A stretch of DNA of 64,000 nt from Carnegiea gigantea (lineage: Eukaryota > Streptophyta > Magnoliopsida > Caryophyllales > Cactaceae), in the NCBI GenBank assembly GCA_029747015.1, contig JAKOGI010000180.1, forward strand, positions 148,501-212,500. The letters run 5' to 3'. The notes beneath the pieces were generated by a model. The model did not search any database. It was not told where the DNA came from and saw only the letters and a program-made list of their open reading frames with translations. This document shows, one piece after another, positions 11,516-22,232 of the stretch (position 1 is its first letter; each line of letters starts with the position of its first letter). Made by a program: the position numbers and the translations under genes.

Positions 11516-13080
11516 TAAGCATATCATTTATGTTGTATTTTTGGAGCAAATACAGTGGGGCTACCCTAATTGATAATATGTATTCTAGGACTTTCATCGA
11601 CAATCAATGATATGTTCACTTCCAGCCCTGCTTTTCTCTTGGAACACTCTCATTGTTGATTCTTTAGACGTGCAACAATGATAGATGCAAAAAAATTCAA
11701 AAGTGCGACTTTGGTCCAGTAACCTATGTATATCTATTTCAGGGGTGGTGTGGTGTTGTAAGCCCCGACATCAGTTGGAGTGGTTGGTTGTTGTTAAACT
11801 TCTACTTATAATGGGAATTGGAAAGTGCAACTGTACAACAAGACGGCATCAGAAGAGGAATTGCCAAATTTTAAAGATGAAAATAACATGTACATATCAT
11901 AGTAGTTTCATTGTCTCTCAACCGATTTTTAAGTAAGTACCGACTTAATGTGTTGCTGAATATAATGTAATCCGATTATAATTACATGGTATATGATAGT
12001 TATAATTATAATGTGGTTATTTGCAATATTTTTTTATAATCAAGCAGGATAACGAAATGTAACCACAAATTTGTTTACATTGCAGTGTTTTTCACATCTA
12101 ACCAAATAGTTCTTGAGATTCTAATCTATATACCGGCATAGTAAGCATTGTCAGTCTCATACTCTCATAGACTAATAAGTGTTAATATTCCATCTTCTAT
12201 AAGGTAGTATGTCATCTCATAATTAATATAATAACAATTTATTTATTTTTAATTATAAATTACATCAACGAAGATGGTAAAAAATTCGGAATCAGGTCAA
12301 TTCAGGTTCGGACAAATTGGATATTTGATCAAACTTCATAACTAATCATGTTTGCATTAATAATTTGGGCACTCTAATCAGACTCAAACTCTAACTCTCA
12401 TTTTTAATGTATGGACTTAATTGTCAAAATATTCAAATTTGTGATATAAATTTTGGACATTTTGATCGAAATTATATGCGATTGGTCTTGGATATGATTT
12501 TTTAATGTTCAAACCCGGTTATCCAAATTTTCTTATAAAGACTTCTAGAAAATTTGAACCAAAATTACACCTAAACCTAATTATTGGAAAATAGATTGTC
12601 CAAATTTGTCCTAAATTGAATTGGTTCACAAATTCAGACAAGTTGGGCCCAAATGTTCAGACCTGAATTTGAATCAAAATTTCAAGTCGAGCATGAACAA
12701 TTGTTTGAATTTTTAAATTTGAACAAAAAGTTGGGACCATTTTCAATTTTTCGAGTCGAAGAAATTTAGATAATCTAGTGAAATGGATTTTTGCCAACCG
12801 TCCATCAAACACACTCGTGGGGAAAATATCCTTAGTATCATGGTTTTGGGTCCATTTACCAACACAATAACTTTTTCTTTATTTACTTTGCAAGTGTTGA
12901 ACTTCTCCATTATAAGTTATTGTCACGACCAATGAGGCTTTGGCCCATTGATCAATGTTGAAATCCTGCGCACATTAGGTTGCAGGTTCAATTTTTCGCT
13001 CCCCCATTGTACTATAATTGTATTATACCACCTTTTTGTTGCTTTGACAGACCCCCCAAAAAAGGTTATCGGCACTGTGT
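11516..13080. other. Intergenic AT-rich sequence, nothing recognised
   Basis: I find no exon, RNA gene or element border. The part at about 12300-12790 has many scattered AAATTTGAA/CAAATTTG words and may be a decayed repeat, but I cannot align units. Confidence 0.5.
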
Positions 13081-13200
13081 GGCAATCAACTGTTAACTAA
13101 TTGTTAGCTTATTGTATTAACTATTAGATGTTATTGGTTATCTGACTTAATTGATTGTACTAACTGTTTTTAAAAAAAAGTGTTTAATGAAATTAGTCAT
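13077..13200 (+). repeat. Fragment of hAT-like inverted-repeat element
   Basis: CTGTGTGGCAATCAACTGTTAACT followed by TTAGCTTATTGTATTAACT and AAAAAAAGTGTTTAATGAAATTAGTCA parallels the start of the longer element at 34513 (TGTTTGGTAAACAACTGTTA, then AAAAAAAGTGTGTGGTAAAATTAGC). Only one end is present, so it is a truncated copy. Confidence 0.5.
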
Positions 13201-13226
13201 TTCTAACAAGACTATCTGATAAAATT

Positions 13227-14160
13227 TCACTTATAACCTTTTGCTATCTTCCTTTTGGTCCCCGTAGCAAAGAAAAATTTTGAACAATAATCCCCAATAT
13301 TTGTCCAATCCATCTTACTCTGTTGCAACATAAGTTTGCGTGAGGCAGATAACAAAGAATTGTAGTTTTCCCCCGCTTCTTGTTCAAGCTTCTGAATCTC
13401 CTTATTCATAAGATCATCATGAAGCTATTCTTGCACTCCTGACAACGTGATTCTAGCTACAGCTCTCTACTCGTGGATAACAGGGCCTGTTCTCTTCATT
13501 GTTAAAGTTTAATTTGCTAACTTCAACCTACTTCAATCAGTTTTAACAAAAAAATCTCAACTTCAACCTACTTCAACTAACTTTAACCCACTTCAACCCA
13601 TTTCAGCCCACTTCTACCCATTTTAATGAAAAATAACAACTTCAATCCACTTCAACCAATCTCAACCAACTTTACTCATTTCCCAACAAAATGAACATGT
13701 CCTTAGTTCAAGTCAATGCAATAAGAGGTTTCTACATTTCTTAAAAATAGTGGTAAGCTATATGTATGAGTCCCTGCAACATCAACACTTATCTACTCTC
13801 CTAGAACATTGTGCGGTATTAGAGCTTCAAATGCTGTGATGACCCTCGATTCCTTACTTCTTCATCAGCTGAAACTTGGTCTTGGTCATTCCTGATCATT
13901 TCCGAAGTAGGAGCCTCATTTCTCTGAATTGGTCTCCAGACACAAGTTTCCTCTCTCTTCTTCATGCACATCTCTTCATGCCTGAACAATTTACAGTTGC
14001 TTTGTCTGTTTTAATAGGCCTACCAATATAAAAGAGCACTCCAATTGTTGACATCTAGCCGTGGAAGCTGTCTCCAACTAGGAAGTTTCTGAATGGTGTT
14101 CCTATCAATTTTCGAATCTGGGGACCGTGGTTTGACAATTAGCTCAACCAAGGAAAGAGC
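13227..14160 (-). pseudogene. LINE fragment (ORF1 piece plus linker before RT)
   Basis: On the minus strand, 13409-13227 gives NYNSLLSASRKLMLQQSK, then MDWTNIGDYCSKFFF. This is the segment between endonuclease and RT in plant L1 elements (QRSK.DW...GD...FFF). Further upstream on the same strand, about 14155-13900, KIDRNTIQKLPSWRQLP, then LDVNNWSALLY and CVWRPIQ resemble the plant LINE ORF1 (DUF4283-type) region. The two pieces are separated by the MITE at 13483-13702. No complete domain survives. Confidence 0.65.
13483..13702 (-). repeat. MITE-like element with GGTTGAAGT core repeats, copy 2
   Basis: About 220 bp, GGGCCTGTTCTCTT at one end and AACATGTCC at the other, with repeated ACTTCAACC units between. 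It is the same family as 11301-11515 in opposite orientation. It lies between two LINE-derived pieces and probably inserted into the LINE. Confidence 0.6.
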
Positions 14161-15161
14161 TTATTTTTCATTTACTAAAAAGCAATTGACATTTATGTGA
14201 CACAAAAGTATTTATTTATCATGGAATATCAATTAACATAATTTTTTTCAGATTTAAAAATATTAAAACTGAAAGCATTAATTTAAACGTATGATCCTCA
14301 TATATGTGTTGTAAAATTTGGGATCACATAATCATAACACAAGATCTCAATAAAGGGAACAAGGTTTTTTGTGAATGACATTTGATGTAATTTTGTACAA
14401 AAAACTGCTCTGAGGTACCCCACTTTCTGCAGAAATAATTTTTAAGAGACCATGTGTTGTAGTTTTACTGCAAATATACGGTTATCGTTGTAACACTTAT
14501 GGGCGTCGATCCTCAGAGGTGTTGTAAAATTAGGTTGTCAAAATTCTGGTCAAAGTTAACTCTAGATGCCAAATCTAACATAACCAAGGCCAAATTATTC
14601 TACCAAACAAATTACTAAACTAAAGAAACAACAGAAAACAGACATACGTTAATATAGAATGAGTTAATGTCCTGATTTGCTCAAGTCCTCAGGCAATCAA
14701 ATATGGGTTTACATTGAACAAGGTAAGGAAAAACAAACCAGTACAGAGGCGAGACAAGGAACCAGCCAGACTCACATTGTCAGAGCCCAGAATAGCAACA
14801 CCACTAGGTAAATTGGCCTGGATTGAACAACTTGAGCTATCGAGCAGTCGAAACAGAGAGCCAAAGGAATAGAGCAACCGATTCCCACGTCTAGTGTGTA
14901 CAGCAAAATCGAAACAGAGGAGTATGAACAGAAATTCGAAATCGGGAGATGTAAATTCAGTGACAAATCCAACTCCTTACTCAAATGTGAAAGCCCACAA
15001 TTTCATTAGTCTAGTCTGCTAAAAAAGAAAACAAATGAAAAATAACTCCAAACTCTACTCTTGCCTACCCTAATATGCTACCCATCTCCCCCTCCTGCTC
15101 TGCTCTCGACCTCCATTAAAGGCCACCGAAAAATTGATTAGTCGCCCCCAAGTAATTGCCT
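14161..15161. other. Intergenic sequence with one end of a Mutator-like repeat
   Basis: At about 14385-14540 the sequence includes CTGAGGTACCCCACTTTCTG, AAATAATTTTTAAGAGACCATGT and CCTCAGAGGTGTTGTAAAAT. The first two phrases also occur, in reverse orientation, next to the inverted-repeat element ending at about 21960. This looks like one end of a related element. I recognise nothing else in this stretch. Its right edge (15162-15166, GAAAC) is the TSD of the Reina-like element. Confidence 0.4.
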
Positions 15162-15166
15162 GAAAC
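15162..15166. repeat. Target-site duplication GAAAC, left
   Basis: Identical to 20451-20455 on the other side of the Ty3 element. Confidence 0.9.
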
Positions 15167-15484
15167 TGATGCCGGCAGACTCATTTTCGTTTTTCCCTGT
15201 CTTTAGTAATTTCTGCTATTCAGTTTTATTTCCTTATTTTGCTTGGTTGTTATGATGAGCTAGCAAGCATCAGGTTAGTTAGCCCGGGAAAAGGGGAAAC
15301 CGTTGTAATACTGCTAATATATGCATTGAATGTAAGGGAGGAATGGCAGATTTTGACATGAATATTATCTCCTTCTATCTCTCTCACTCTTACAAATCAT
15401 CTCTACTCAACCTTGATCTAGCATCAGTAATTTTCGAGGTCCCTTTTCTTTCCCAAACGGGTGATCTCCTAGATTACTGTATCA
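15167..15484 (+). repeat. 5' LTR of Reina-like element
   Basis: 318 bp, TG...CA, near-identical to 20139-20450. The only size difference is CATCAG present here and absent on the right. Confidence 0.94.
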
Positions 15485-15485
15485 T

Positions 15486-15497
15486 TGGTATCAGAGC
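15486..15497 (+). other. Primer binding site, tRNA-Met
   Basis: TGGTATCAGAGC one base after the LTR is an exact match to the standard plant initiator tRNA-Met primer site. Confidence 0.92.
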
Positions 15498-15559
15498 GAT
15501 TGGATTGCTGGGTTTAAAAATAACGTTGCAAACTGGCTACCACTTGCAATCTCTCGGCC

Positions 15560-16610
15560 ATGGAAGAATCTCTTAGAGCAATTATGGAAGAACAGAGACA
15601 GTGGTTACAACAGCAAATTACTGACCAGAACCAGAGAATAGCTGTCCAGCAACAGCAAGTAATTGAGCAGTCACAAAAGAATATGCAGGATCAGCAACAA
15701 CATTCGGATCAACAACATCAGCAGCTGCTCAACCAAATCCTGAATCGATTGGGAGAAAGGGAAGAGCAACTTGGAAGGGTATTTGGAGCTGTACATAAAG
15801 GGACAACCGAAAATCGGTTCAATGGAGGTAATCAGATACAGTTTAATCCTAAAGTGGAATTTCCTTTTTTTGATGGCCATGATCCAAAGGGATGGATTAA
15901 AAGATGCATAAGGTATTTTGGGTTGTGTAAGGTTGCTGATGACCAAAAGGTAGACCTAGCTTCTCTACATTTAAGAGGGGCAGCTAAGACTTGGTTCAGA
16001 TCCTGTATCACTGGAAGGAGAGGATTGACCTGGGATGAATTTATTGTGGACATTTGTGCTAGGTTTAGGGACAACCTGGGTAGTAAGATAGTAGAGGACT
16101 TTAATAGGTTGCAGCAAACTGGGGCATTAGATGATTATCTTGCCAAATTTGAAGAGCTGAAGGCTCTGTTGTTAATTAGAACTCTCACAATGCCTGAATC
16201 TTATTTTTTGGAAAGTTTTATTGAGGGGTTGAAACCTGCTGTCAAACCTCTCGTAACGGCTTTCAATCCTAGAACCTTGGATGAGGCCATTGAGCATGCC
16301 AGATTTCAGGAGGAGCATATTCAGGCCGTCAAAATACCCCCTGAAAGACCCCCAGAAACCTAACCTATTTTGTCCCAGCTCCCATGCAATCTGTACATCC
16401 ACCTCCTAGTAACCCTGTCCAAGCTTCACCAGAAGCCTTACGTGTAACCCTTAAATACCCCCACCAGATATCCAATACCAAACTTGCAACTACTATGTGG
16501 CAGAAACCCCCTCGTTTTATTCCTGCAGTAGAAAGGGCTAAAAAAAATAGCAAAGGGACTATGTTATTACTGTGATCAACCCTTTGATAAAGGCCATAAG
16601 TGTGGTACCA
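15560..16610 (+). pseudogene. gag of Reina-like element, with zinc knuckle
   Basis: The ATG at 15560 opens 267 codons. The N-terminus (residues 5-75) is a Gln-rich coiled coil, followed by the gag core (FPFFDGHDPKGWIKRC, then ASLHLRGAAKTWFRS and DDYLAKFEELKAL). A TAA at 16361-16363 ends it. The downstream text continues in another frame (about 16366-16550), then returns to the first frame at the zinc knuckle [14 protein letters not shown] (16562-16603). This is the C-x2-C-x7-H-x-C variant common in plant chromoviruses. Two compensating indels are thus implied. Confidence 0.88.
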
Positions 16611-16627
16611 AAGGAAAGCAACTGTTT

Positions 16628-17677
16628 TTGGTGGAGGTTATGGAAGACATGGGAGGGGAAGAAGAGGTGGAAGAACCTGGAGATGAGGATGAGTTAAGGG
16701 AAGAGGACATCACTCCTCAGATTTCCATACATGTAATGAATGGCAATGTGAGGTTCCAGACTATGAGGGTTACAGGACACATGGGCAAGAAGCAAATTCA
16801 CATATTAATCGATTCAGGAAGCACTCACAACTTCCTTGATGAAAAATTTGCAAAAAGATTAGGCTGCAAGCTGGAGGCAGTGACAGCTCAGTCAGTGACA
16901 ATAGCTGGTGGAAACAGGCTGCAGTGCCACTATATCTGCAAAGACTTCAAGTGGTCCCTTCATAGTACTGAGTTTCATTCAGAGGTTTACCTCCTACCCT
17001 TAGAAAGTTGTGATATGGTTTTAGGAGTCCAATGGCTGTCCACCTTAGGCACCATTATGTGGGATTTCAAACAACTGAAAATGAAGTTCACCTATAACAA
17101 CAGGCTGCATATTCTCAAAGGTAAGAAGGGAGGTAAGGTTCAACTTATGTCACAAGAGAGCCTTCCAAAAGCTTTACAACATGCTGCACAGTTGTTCATG
17201 CTACAGTGCTTACCTGAAGATACTACCCCTTCCCTGATGTCTCTCACTGCAGTCCCTTTCGCAGTCTCTGAACCCATCAAGGCTCTCTTAGAGGAGTACG
17301 AGGATATTTTTTTGAAACCTATGGGGTTGTCTCCATCAAGGAGGCAGTTTGATCACAGGATACCCCTGAAGGAAGGAACATCTCCTATCAACATTAGGCC
17401 TTATAGGTACCCACTCAAGCATAAGGATATTATTGAAAGGTTGATTACTGAAATGCAAGATAAGGGAATAATACAAGTTAGTGCCAGCCCCTTTGCATCC
17501 CCTGTAGTATTGGTGGGCAAGAAGGATGGATCTTGGAGATTATGTATTGACTATAGGGAACTCAACAAACAAACAGTCAAGGATAAATTTCCTATTCCCC
17601 TCATTGAGGAGTTACTGGATGAATTGGCCGGAGCCATGGTCTTTACCAAGATTGACCTGAGGTCAGGGTACCACTAA
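16628..17677 (+). pseudogene. Protease and N-terminal reverse transcriptase of Reina-like pol
   Basis: This is a 349-codon open frame in the same frame as gag. The acidic N-terminus is followed by the aspartic protease with the [10 protein letters not shown] catalytic triad (DSG at residues 62-64, 16811-16819). Then come LPPS-type linker text, and RT fingers/palm from about residue 245 ([41 protein letters not shown]). A TAA at 17675-17677 truncates it where the conserved Gln codon after GYH is expected, consistent with a C-to-T change. Confidence 0.9.
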
Positions 17678-18660
17678 GTAAGGATGAGCAGTGATGATGT
17701 TGCTAAGACAGCTTTTAAGACTCATTCTGGGCATTATGAGTTTTTAGTGATGCCCTTTGGGCTCACTAATGCCCCAGCCACTTTTCAGTCCCTCATGAAC
17801 TTTGTGTTTAGGGATTATTTAAGGAAGTTTGTGCTAGTTTTTTTTTAATGACAGACTCATCTACAGCAAAAGCATGGAGTTACATTTGGACCCTGTTAGG
17901 ACAGTCTTTCAAACTATGAGAGATAGTGTTCTATTTGCTAAGAAAAATAAATGTGCTTTTGGAATTCCCAAGGTGGAATATCTTGGACATTATATTTTTG
18001 GGGTAGGGGTTAGAAACTGACCCCAGGAAGATTGAGGCAATCACTTCTTGGCCTACCTCTAAATGCCAAAGAGATGTCAGAAGTTTTTTGGGACTTACAG
18101 GTTATTACAGAAGGTTTGTGAAGGGTTATGCTAGCATCAGTAAACCCCTTACTGATTTGCTCAAGAAGGAGGAGTTTAAATGGGACGAAGACTCAGAAAA
18201 TTCATTCAAAGCCTTAAAGAAGGCCATGACCACTGCACTAGTATTGGCTTTACCAGATTTTGAAGCAACTTTTGAAATTGAAACTGATGCTTCAGCTCAT
18301 GGCATAGGTGCAGTCCTGCAGCAGAATAGGCATCCCATTGCCTACATTAGCAAGAAACTGGGTCCTAGATGGCAGAAGATGTTTGTATATGAAAAAGAAC
18401 TCCTGGCTATTGTGTTTGCAGTACAAAGATAGCAGCAATATCTGTTGGGAAGGCCTTTTATTATCCGGACTGACCAGAAGAGTTTGACGCACCTTCTGGA
18501 GCAGAAATTATCAACACCTTTCCAACAGTTGTGGTTGACAAAACTCATGGGATTTCAGTATGAAATTCACTATAAACATGGGGTGGAAAATAAAGTGGCT
18601 AATGCTTTGTCTAGAGTTCCTGGAACTGATTTTCTTTTGTTGGCCTTGTCCACCATTTAA
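17678..18660 (+). pseudogene. C-terminal reverse transcriptase and RNase H of Reina-like pol
   Basis: Translation resumes after the stop with [16 protein letters not shown] (from about 17713) and [13 protein letters not shown]-run at 17838-17846 shifts frame right at the catalytic FxDD box, splitting it. Another shift is near 18001-18010. The piece 18088-18432 ([32 protein letters not shown]) is RT thumb and RNase H. A TAG at 18430-18432 replaces a likely Trp codon, and 18445-18660 continues in the same frame (RTDQKSLTHLLEQKL, VANALSRVPG). Confidence 0.88.
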
Positions 18661-20096
18661 TCTGATTTAATGGCATTAATTGAGCAATCATGGTAGCAAG
18701 ACCCCATAGTGCAGCATATCATTCAGCAAAAACTTCAGGACCCCACTCATTTTTCGAAATATCAACTTTTGGAGGGCCAATTGAGAAGGAAGGGGAAATT
18801 GGTGGTAGGGCCCAATCCTGAGCTCAAAGGAAAAATATTACAGTGGGTACATACATCCTCTGTAGGGGGCATTCAGGTAGAGATGCAACCTTAAGAAGGC
18901 TCAAACAGTTTTTTTTATTGGAAAAGTACGACAAAAGAAGTGCAGAAATTTATCAGAGAATGTACAATTTGTCAGGCTTATAAGTATGACCATCATTCCC
19001 CTTATGGCTTGTTGCAGCCTCTACCTATACCTAATGGAGTATGGGAAGATATTACTATGGATTTTATGTAAGGGTTGCCTAAATCTCATGGAAAGGATGT
19101 CATTTGGGTCGTGATAGATACACTAAGTAAATATGCCCATTTCATAGCTCTTGCTCATCCCTACTCAGCTGAAATAGTGGCTCAATCCTTTTTGGACAAC
19201 ATCTCCAAGCTGTGTACGGGTTGCCTCAGAGTATTGTTAGTGACAGAGACCCTATCTTTCTGAATTCCTTCTGGTAATCTCTATTCTCAGTACTGGGAAC
19301 ATACTTATTATTGTCTTCAGCCTACCATCCCTAAACTGATGGGCAAATAGAAGTTCTCAACATATGCTTGGAGCAATATCTAAGGTGTATGTGCTTGAGT
19401 TCCCCTAAAGAATGGTCTAAGTGGCTTCCTCTTGCTGAATTTTGGTACAGTACCACCTTTCATTCAGCTATACAGCTTACCCCCTATGAGCTCCTTTACA
19501 ATCAACCACCCCCATTGCACTTACCTTATCTACCGGGAGAAGTTGCCAGTATCCATGTGGATAGGACCATGGCCAGGAGGGAAGAAATGATCAGAACTTT
19601 GAGACAACACTTAACTATGGCTCAGCAAAGGATGAAACAACTGGCAGATCAGCATAGAACTGACAAAACATATCAAGTAGGAAAGTGGGTTTGGTTGAAG
19701 TTACAGCCATACAAACAAATGTCTGTGCGATTGAGGGGTAACAACAAGTTTGGTCCTAAATATTTTGGACCCTTTCAGATTTCCGTTAGAGTGGGCCAAG
19801 TTACATACAAGCGCATTCTTCCTCCTGAAGCTCAGATTCACCCTACCATTCATATATCTCAGCTTAAGCCATTTAAGGGGAGACTGCTGGAGCACCCTTA
19901 TATTCCTAAATGGTTAAGAGCTACTAGAGTGGATGTGCTGTGTAATCCCTACAAGATACTCGCCCGGAGAGTTGTCAAGCGACAGAACAAACCCGCTGTT
20001 CAGTACCTAGTTCAGTGGGAGAATCAAGAGGAAGGTCATGCTTCCTGGGTATTTGCCAATGATTTTGAACAACAATACCCTGATTTTCCAATTTGA
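18661..20096 (+). pseudogene. Integrase with C-terminal chromodomain, Reina-like pol
   Basis: The zinc domain (CTICQAYKYDHHS at about 18964-19002) and core (VIWVVIDTLSKYAHFIAL at about 19099-19153) are present. A TAG at about 19069 and frameshifts near 19220-19265 break the core. The last open piece (19368-20096, 242 codons) holds the core C-terminus (LPLAEFWYSTTFHSA), the tail domain (KFGPKYFGPFQI) and, at residues of about 190-242, a chromodomain (ILARRVVKRQNKPAVQYLVQW, split here as ILARRVVKR and YLVQWENQEEGHASW). Chromodomains steer chromovirus integration to marked chromatin. Confidence 0.9.
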
Positions 20097-20123
20097 TCAC
20101 TGAGCCTTGAGGACAAGGCTGTC

Positions 20124-20138
20124 AAAGGAAAGGAGCTT
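20124..20138 (+). other. Polypurine tract
   Basis: AAAGGAAAGGAGCTT lies directly before the 3' LTR and is the likely plus-strand primer site. Confidence 0.8.
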
Positions 20139-20450
20139 TGATGCAGGCAGACTCATTTTCGTTTTTCCTTGTTTTTAGTAATTTCTGCTATTTAGTTTTA
20201 TTTCCTTATTTTGCTTGGTTGTTATGATGAGCTGGCAAGGTTAGTTAGCCCGGGAAAAGGGGAAACCATTGTAATACTACTAATATATGCACTGAATGTA
20301 AGGGAGGAATGGCAGATTTTGACATGAATATTATCTCCTCCTATCTCTCTCACTCTTACAAATCATCTCTACTCAACCTTGATCTAGCATCAGTAATTTT
20401 TGAGGTCCCTTTTCTTTCCCAAACGGGTGATCTTCTAGATTACCATATCA
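20139..20450 (+). repeat. 3' LTR of Reina-like element
   Basis: 312 bp, TGATGCAGG...CATATCA, followed by the TSD GAAAC at 20451-20455. Confidence 0.94.
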
Positions 20451-20455
20451 GAAAC

Positions 20456-20990
20456 CGTCCCATTGATGATGGTTGATTAAGGAGTAACAGATGGAATGAA
20501 TGAGGAGAGATAGAGACGCCATGGCTGGGATGGGAAGAGAAGAGACACGAATGGTTGCTGTCCCTGTTTTTTTGGGTTTTCCTGGGCTGGAACTGTTCGT
20601 GGGAAGAGGAAGAAGAAAAAGAAAGGGAGGGGGCTGCGTTTTACTCTCCCGTGACAGGCACATGTTCTTTCAATGAGAAAACAAGCTGGGTTAATGGAAA
20701 GGGGAGGCGTGAGAATGGGCCGAGAAGCTGAAGCCCGAAAACGTGGTTGGCTGGCCCGTCTGAGGAGAAGGAGGGGGCGGTGTGGCTCATTATTTTTCTT
20801 ACTTTCTTGTCTTCCTTCTTCATTTCCCACTTGATCCAAATTTCATTTTGGGCTAGTTATTCATCTTTTCCTCAATTTTCAATTCCTACAAAGTAAATAA
20901 ATAAAATAATATTAAAATTCTAGTTTAATAATTTATTTCGAGCAATTATTAGACTATAAAAGAGTATAAAATATTATAATTTCTAGTTGA
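20456..20990. other. Unassigned sequence right of the Reina-like element
   Basis: About 20460-20830 is somewhat richer in G+C and purines on the + strand than its surroundings. It could be part of an old gene or promoter region that the Ty3 element split. The minus-strand open frames here are low-complexity and I do not recognise a product. From about 20870 it becomes AT-rich. Confidence 0.35.
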
Positions 20991-20994
20991 ACAT

Positions 20995-21915
20995 CATGTT
21001 ATTAGAATGTATTCTGAGGTGCATAATATTGTCAGGTAATTATTAAAAAGGTACTTTCCAGTTACAAATGTGTAAGTGCCAATGAGAGTTTGTTGTATGA
21101 CATAAATACCCTTATCAAAATCCGCGAAGTATAAGGTAGTGTGTGAATGTCTCTTAGTCTTCAGAATTCCAAAAACTCTCAAAATTAATTCATCTCTCTG
21201 TCTCTCTCTTCTTCAACCCCAAACACTATCTGTCCTTCGAATCGAAAAGCCATAGTTGAAATCTGAAGACAATCGTTGAACGAAGAAGGAGCAAGTGAAG
21301 AGGTTGGTAATCTGCAGTTGAAAATCGGAGGGTTGTGCATGTTCACGTTCAGATCTGAGCATGTCAACATTAAATTCATTCAATTCCACCAACATTATGA
21401 CCAAAAAAATTCACACACAACAATTCCAACCACTGATTAATTCAATTACTGCTGTAAATATCTGACAATTCTTGTTGAATGTTTGGTAATACTCCATTGT
21501 CAGCATAAGGTAGCAAAACAAAGAGAGCTTGAAACAAAAGAGGGTTATGCAAAACTAAGGGAACTTTGAAGGTGTGAGAAATGGGTTGTTCAATAGTTTA
21601 TAACAACAGAGACCAAAAACTTTTTTTTACAAACTTACCTTCTTCTCCCCTGTTTCAATGGCCTTCTTCAGAAGTGGAGAAGAAGAGAAAGCTTTGAAGG
21701 TGAAAGAAATGGAATGGAAGGAGAGAAAATTGGAGGTATTTAACTCAAAACACTTTATGTTATACCTTAACCCTTTCACGAAGGGTATAATTGGAACATT
21801 TCATTAAAATTGCAATTCCCGCCAAAAACTTATCGGCACTCTCACACATTTGTCACGACCCTTTTAATAATTACCTGACAATACTATACACCTCAGAGTA
21901 CATTCTAATAACATG
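20995..21915. mobile_element. Non-autonomous Mutator-like element with long inverted ends
   Basis: The left end (from 20995, CATGTTATTAGAATGTATTC, then TGTCAGGTAATTATTAAAA) is repeated in inverted orientation at the right end (TTTTAATAATTACCTGACA, then GTACATTCTAATAACATG, ending at about 21915). Similarity runs inward for roughly 100 bp or more on each side, including an ACAAATGTGT phrase, and may extend outward. Long inverted ends and an interior without a transposase suggest a non-autonomous Mutator-like element. No 9-bp TSD is evident. Short open frames inside are not recognised. Confidence 0.6.
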
Positions 21916-22221
21916 GTCCCCTAAAAATTATTTATACGGAAAGTGGGGTACCTCAAAGCAATTTTTTGAATTTTGTCCGAAAAAAATATTTGGTAAATTT
22001 GATCATTTTAGTAATAAATATCAAAAACCTCTTTAAAGAAGCTATTTCAAATAAACTCTTTAACTAAGTAGCTTAAATAATTTTTTAATCAAAATCAAAC
22101 AGTTAATAGGCTTAAAAACCTTTCTGAGACCAAATAGCTCTCTACCAAATACGAGCATCATTCCCAGCGCTAAGCACGGGGCAATACTTTTAATCAACCT
22201 TTACTGCAGTCGACAAATCCG
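21916..22221. other. AT-rich sequence between Mutator-like element and LINE
   Basis: It holds CGGAAAGTGGGGTACCTCA (about 21938-21956), shared inversely with 14400-14430, and a stretch of AGCTATTT/AAATAACTC words (about 22040-22150) like the ends of the hAT-like family. There is no coding signal. Confidence 0.4.
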
Positions 22222-22232
22222 CAAATTTCCAG

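Larger units (their letters stand above)
15167..20450 (+). mobile_element. Ty3/gypsy chromovirus, Reina-like, full length, inactivated
   Basis: This 5284-bp element has LTRs of 318 and 312 bp, a 5-bp TSD (GAAAC), an exact tRNA-Met primer site, a polypurine tract, and gag-pol in a single intended frame ending in a chromodomain. Small size, short LTRs and the domain order point to the Reina clade of chromoviruses. By eye the LTRs differ at about 13 of about 312 aligned positions, nearly all transitions, plus one 6-bp indel. It is therefore younger than the element at 336-6825. Several stops and frameshifts in gag-pol make it non-autonomous. Confidence 0.94.

Noticed and set aside
20477..20839. 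120-codon minus-strand open frame
   Set aside because: Ser/Pro/Phe-rich text from a purine-rich stretch, with no recognisable domain and overlapping frames of similar quality.
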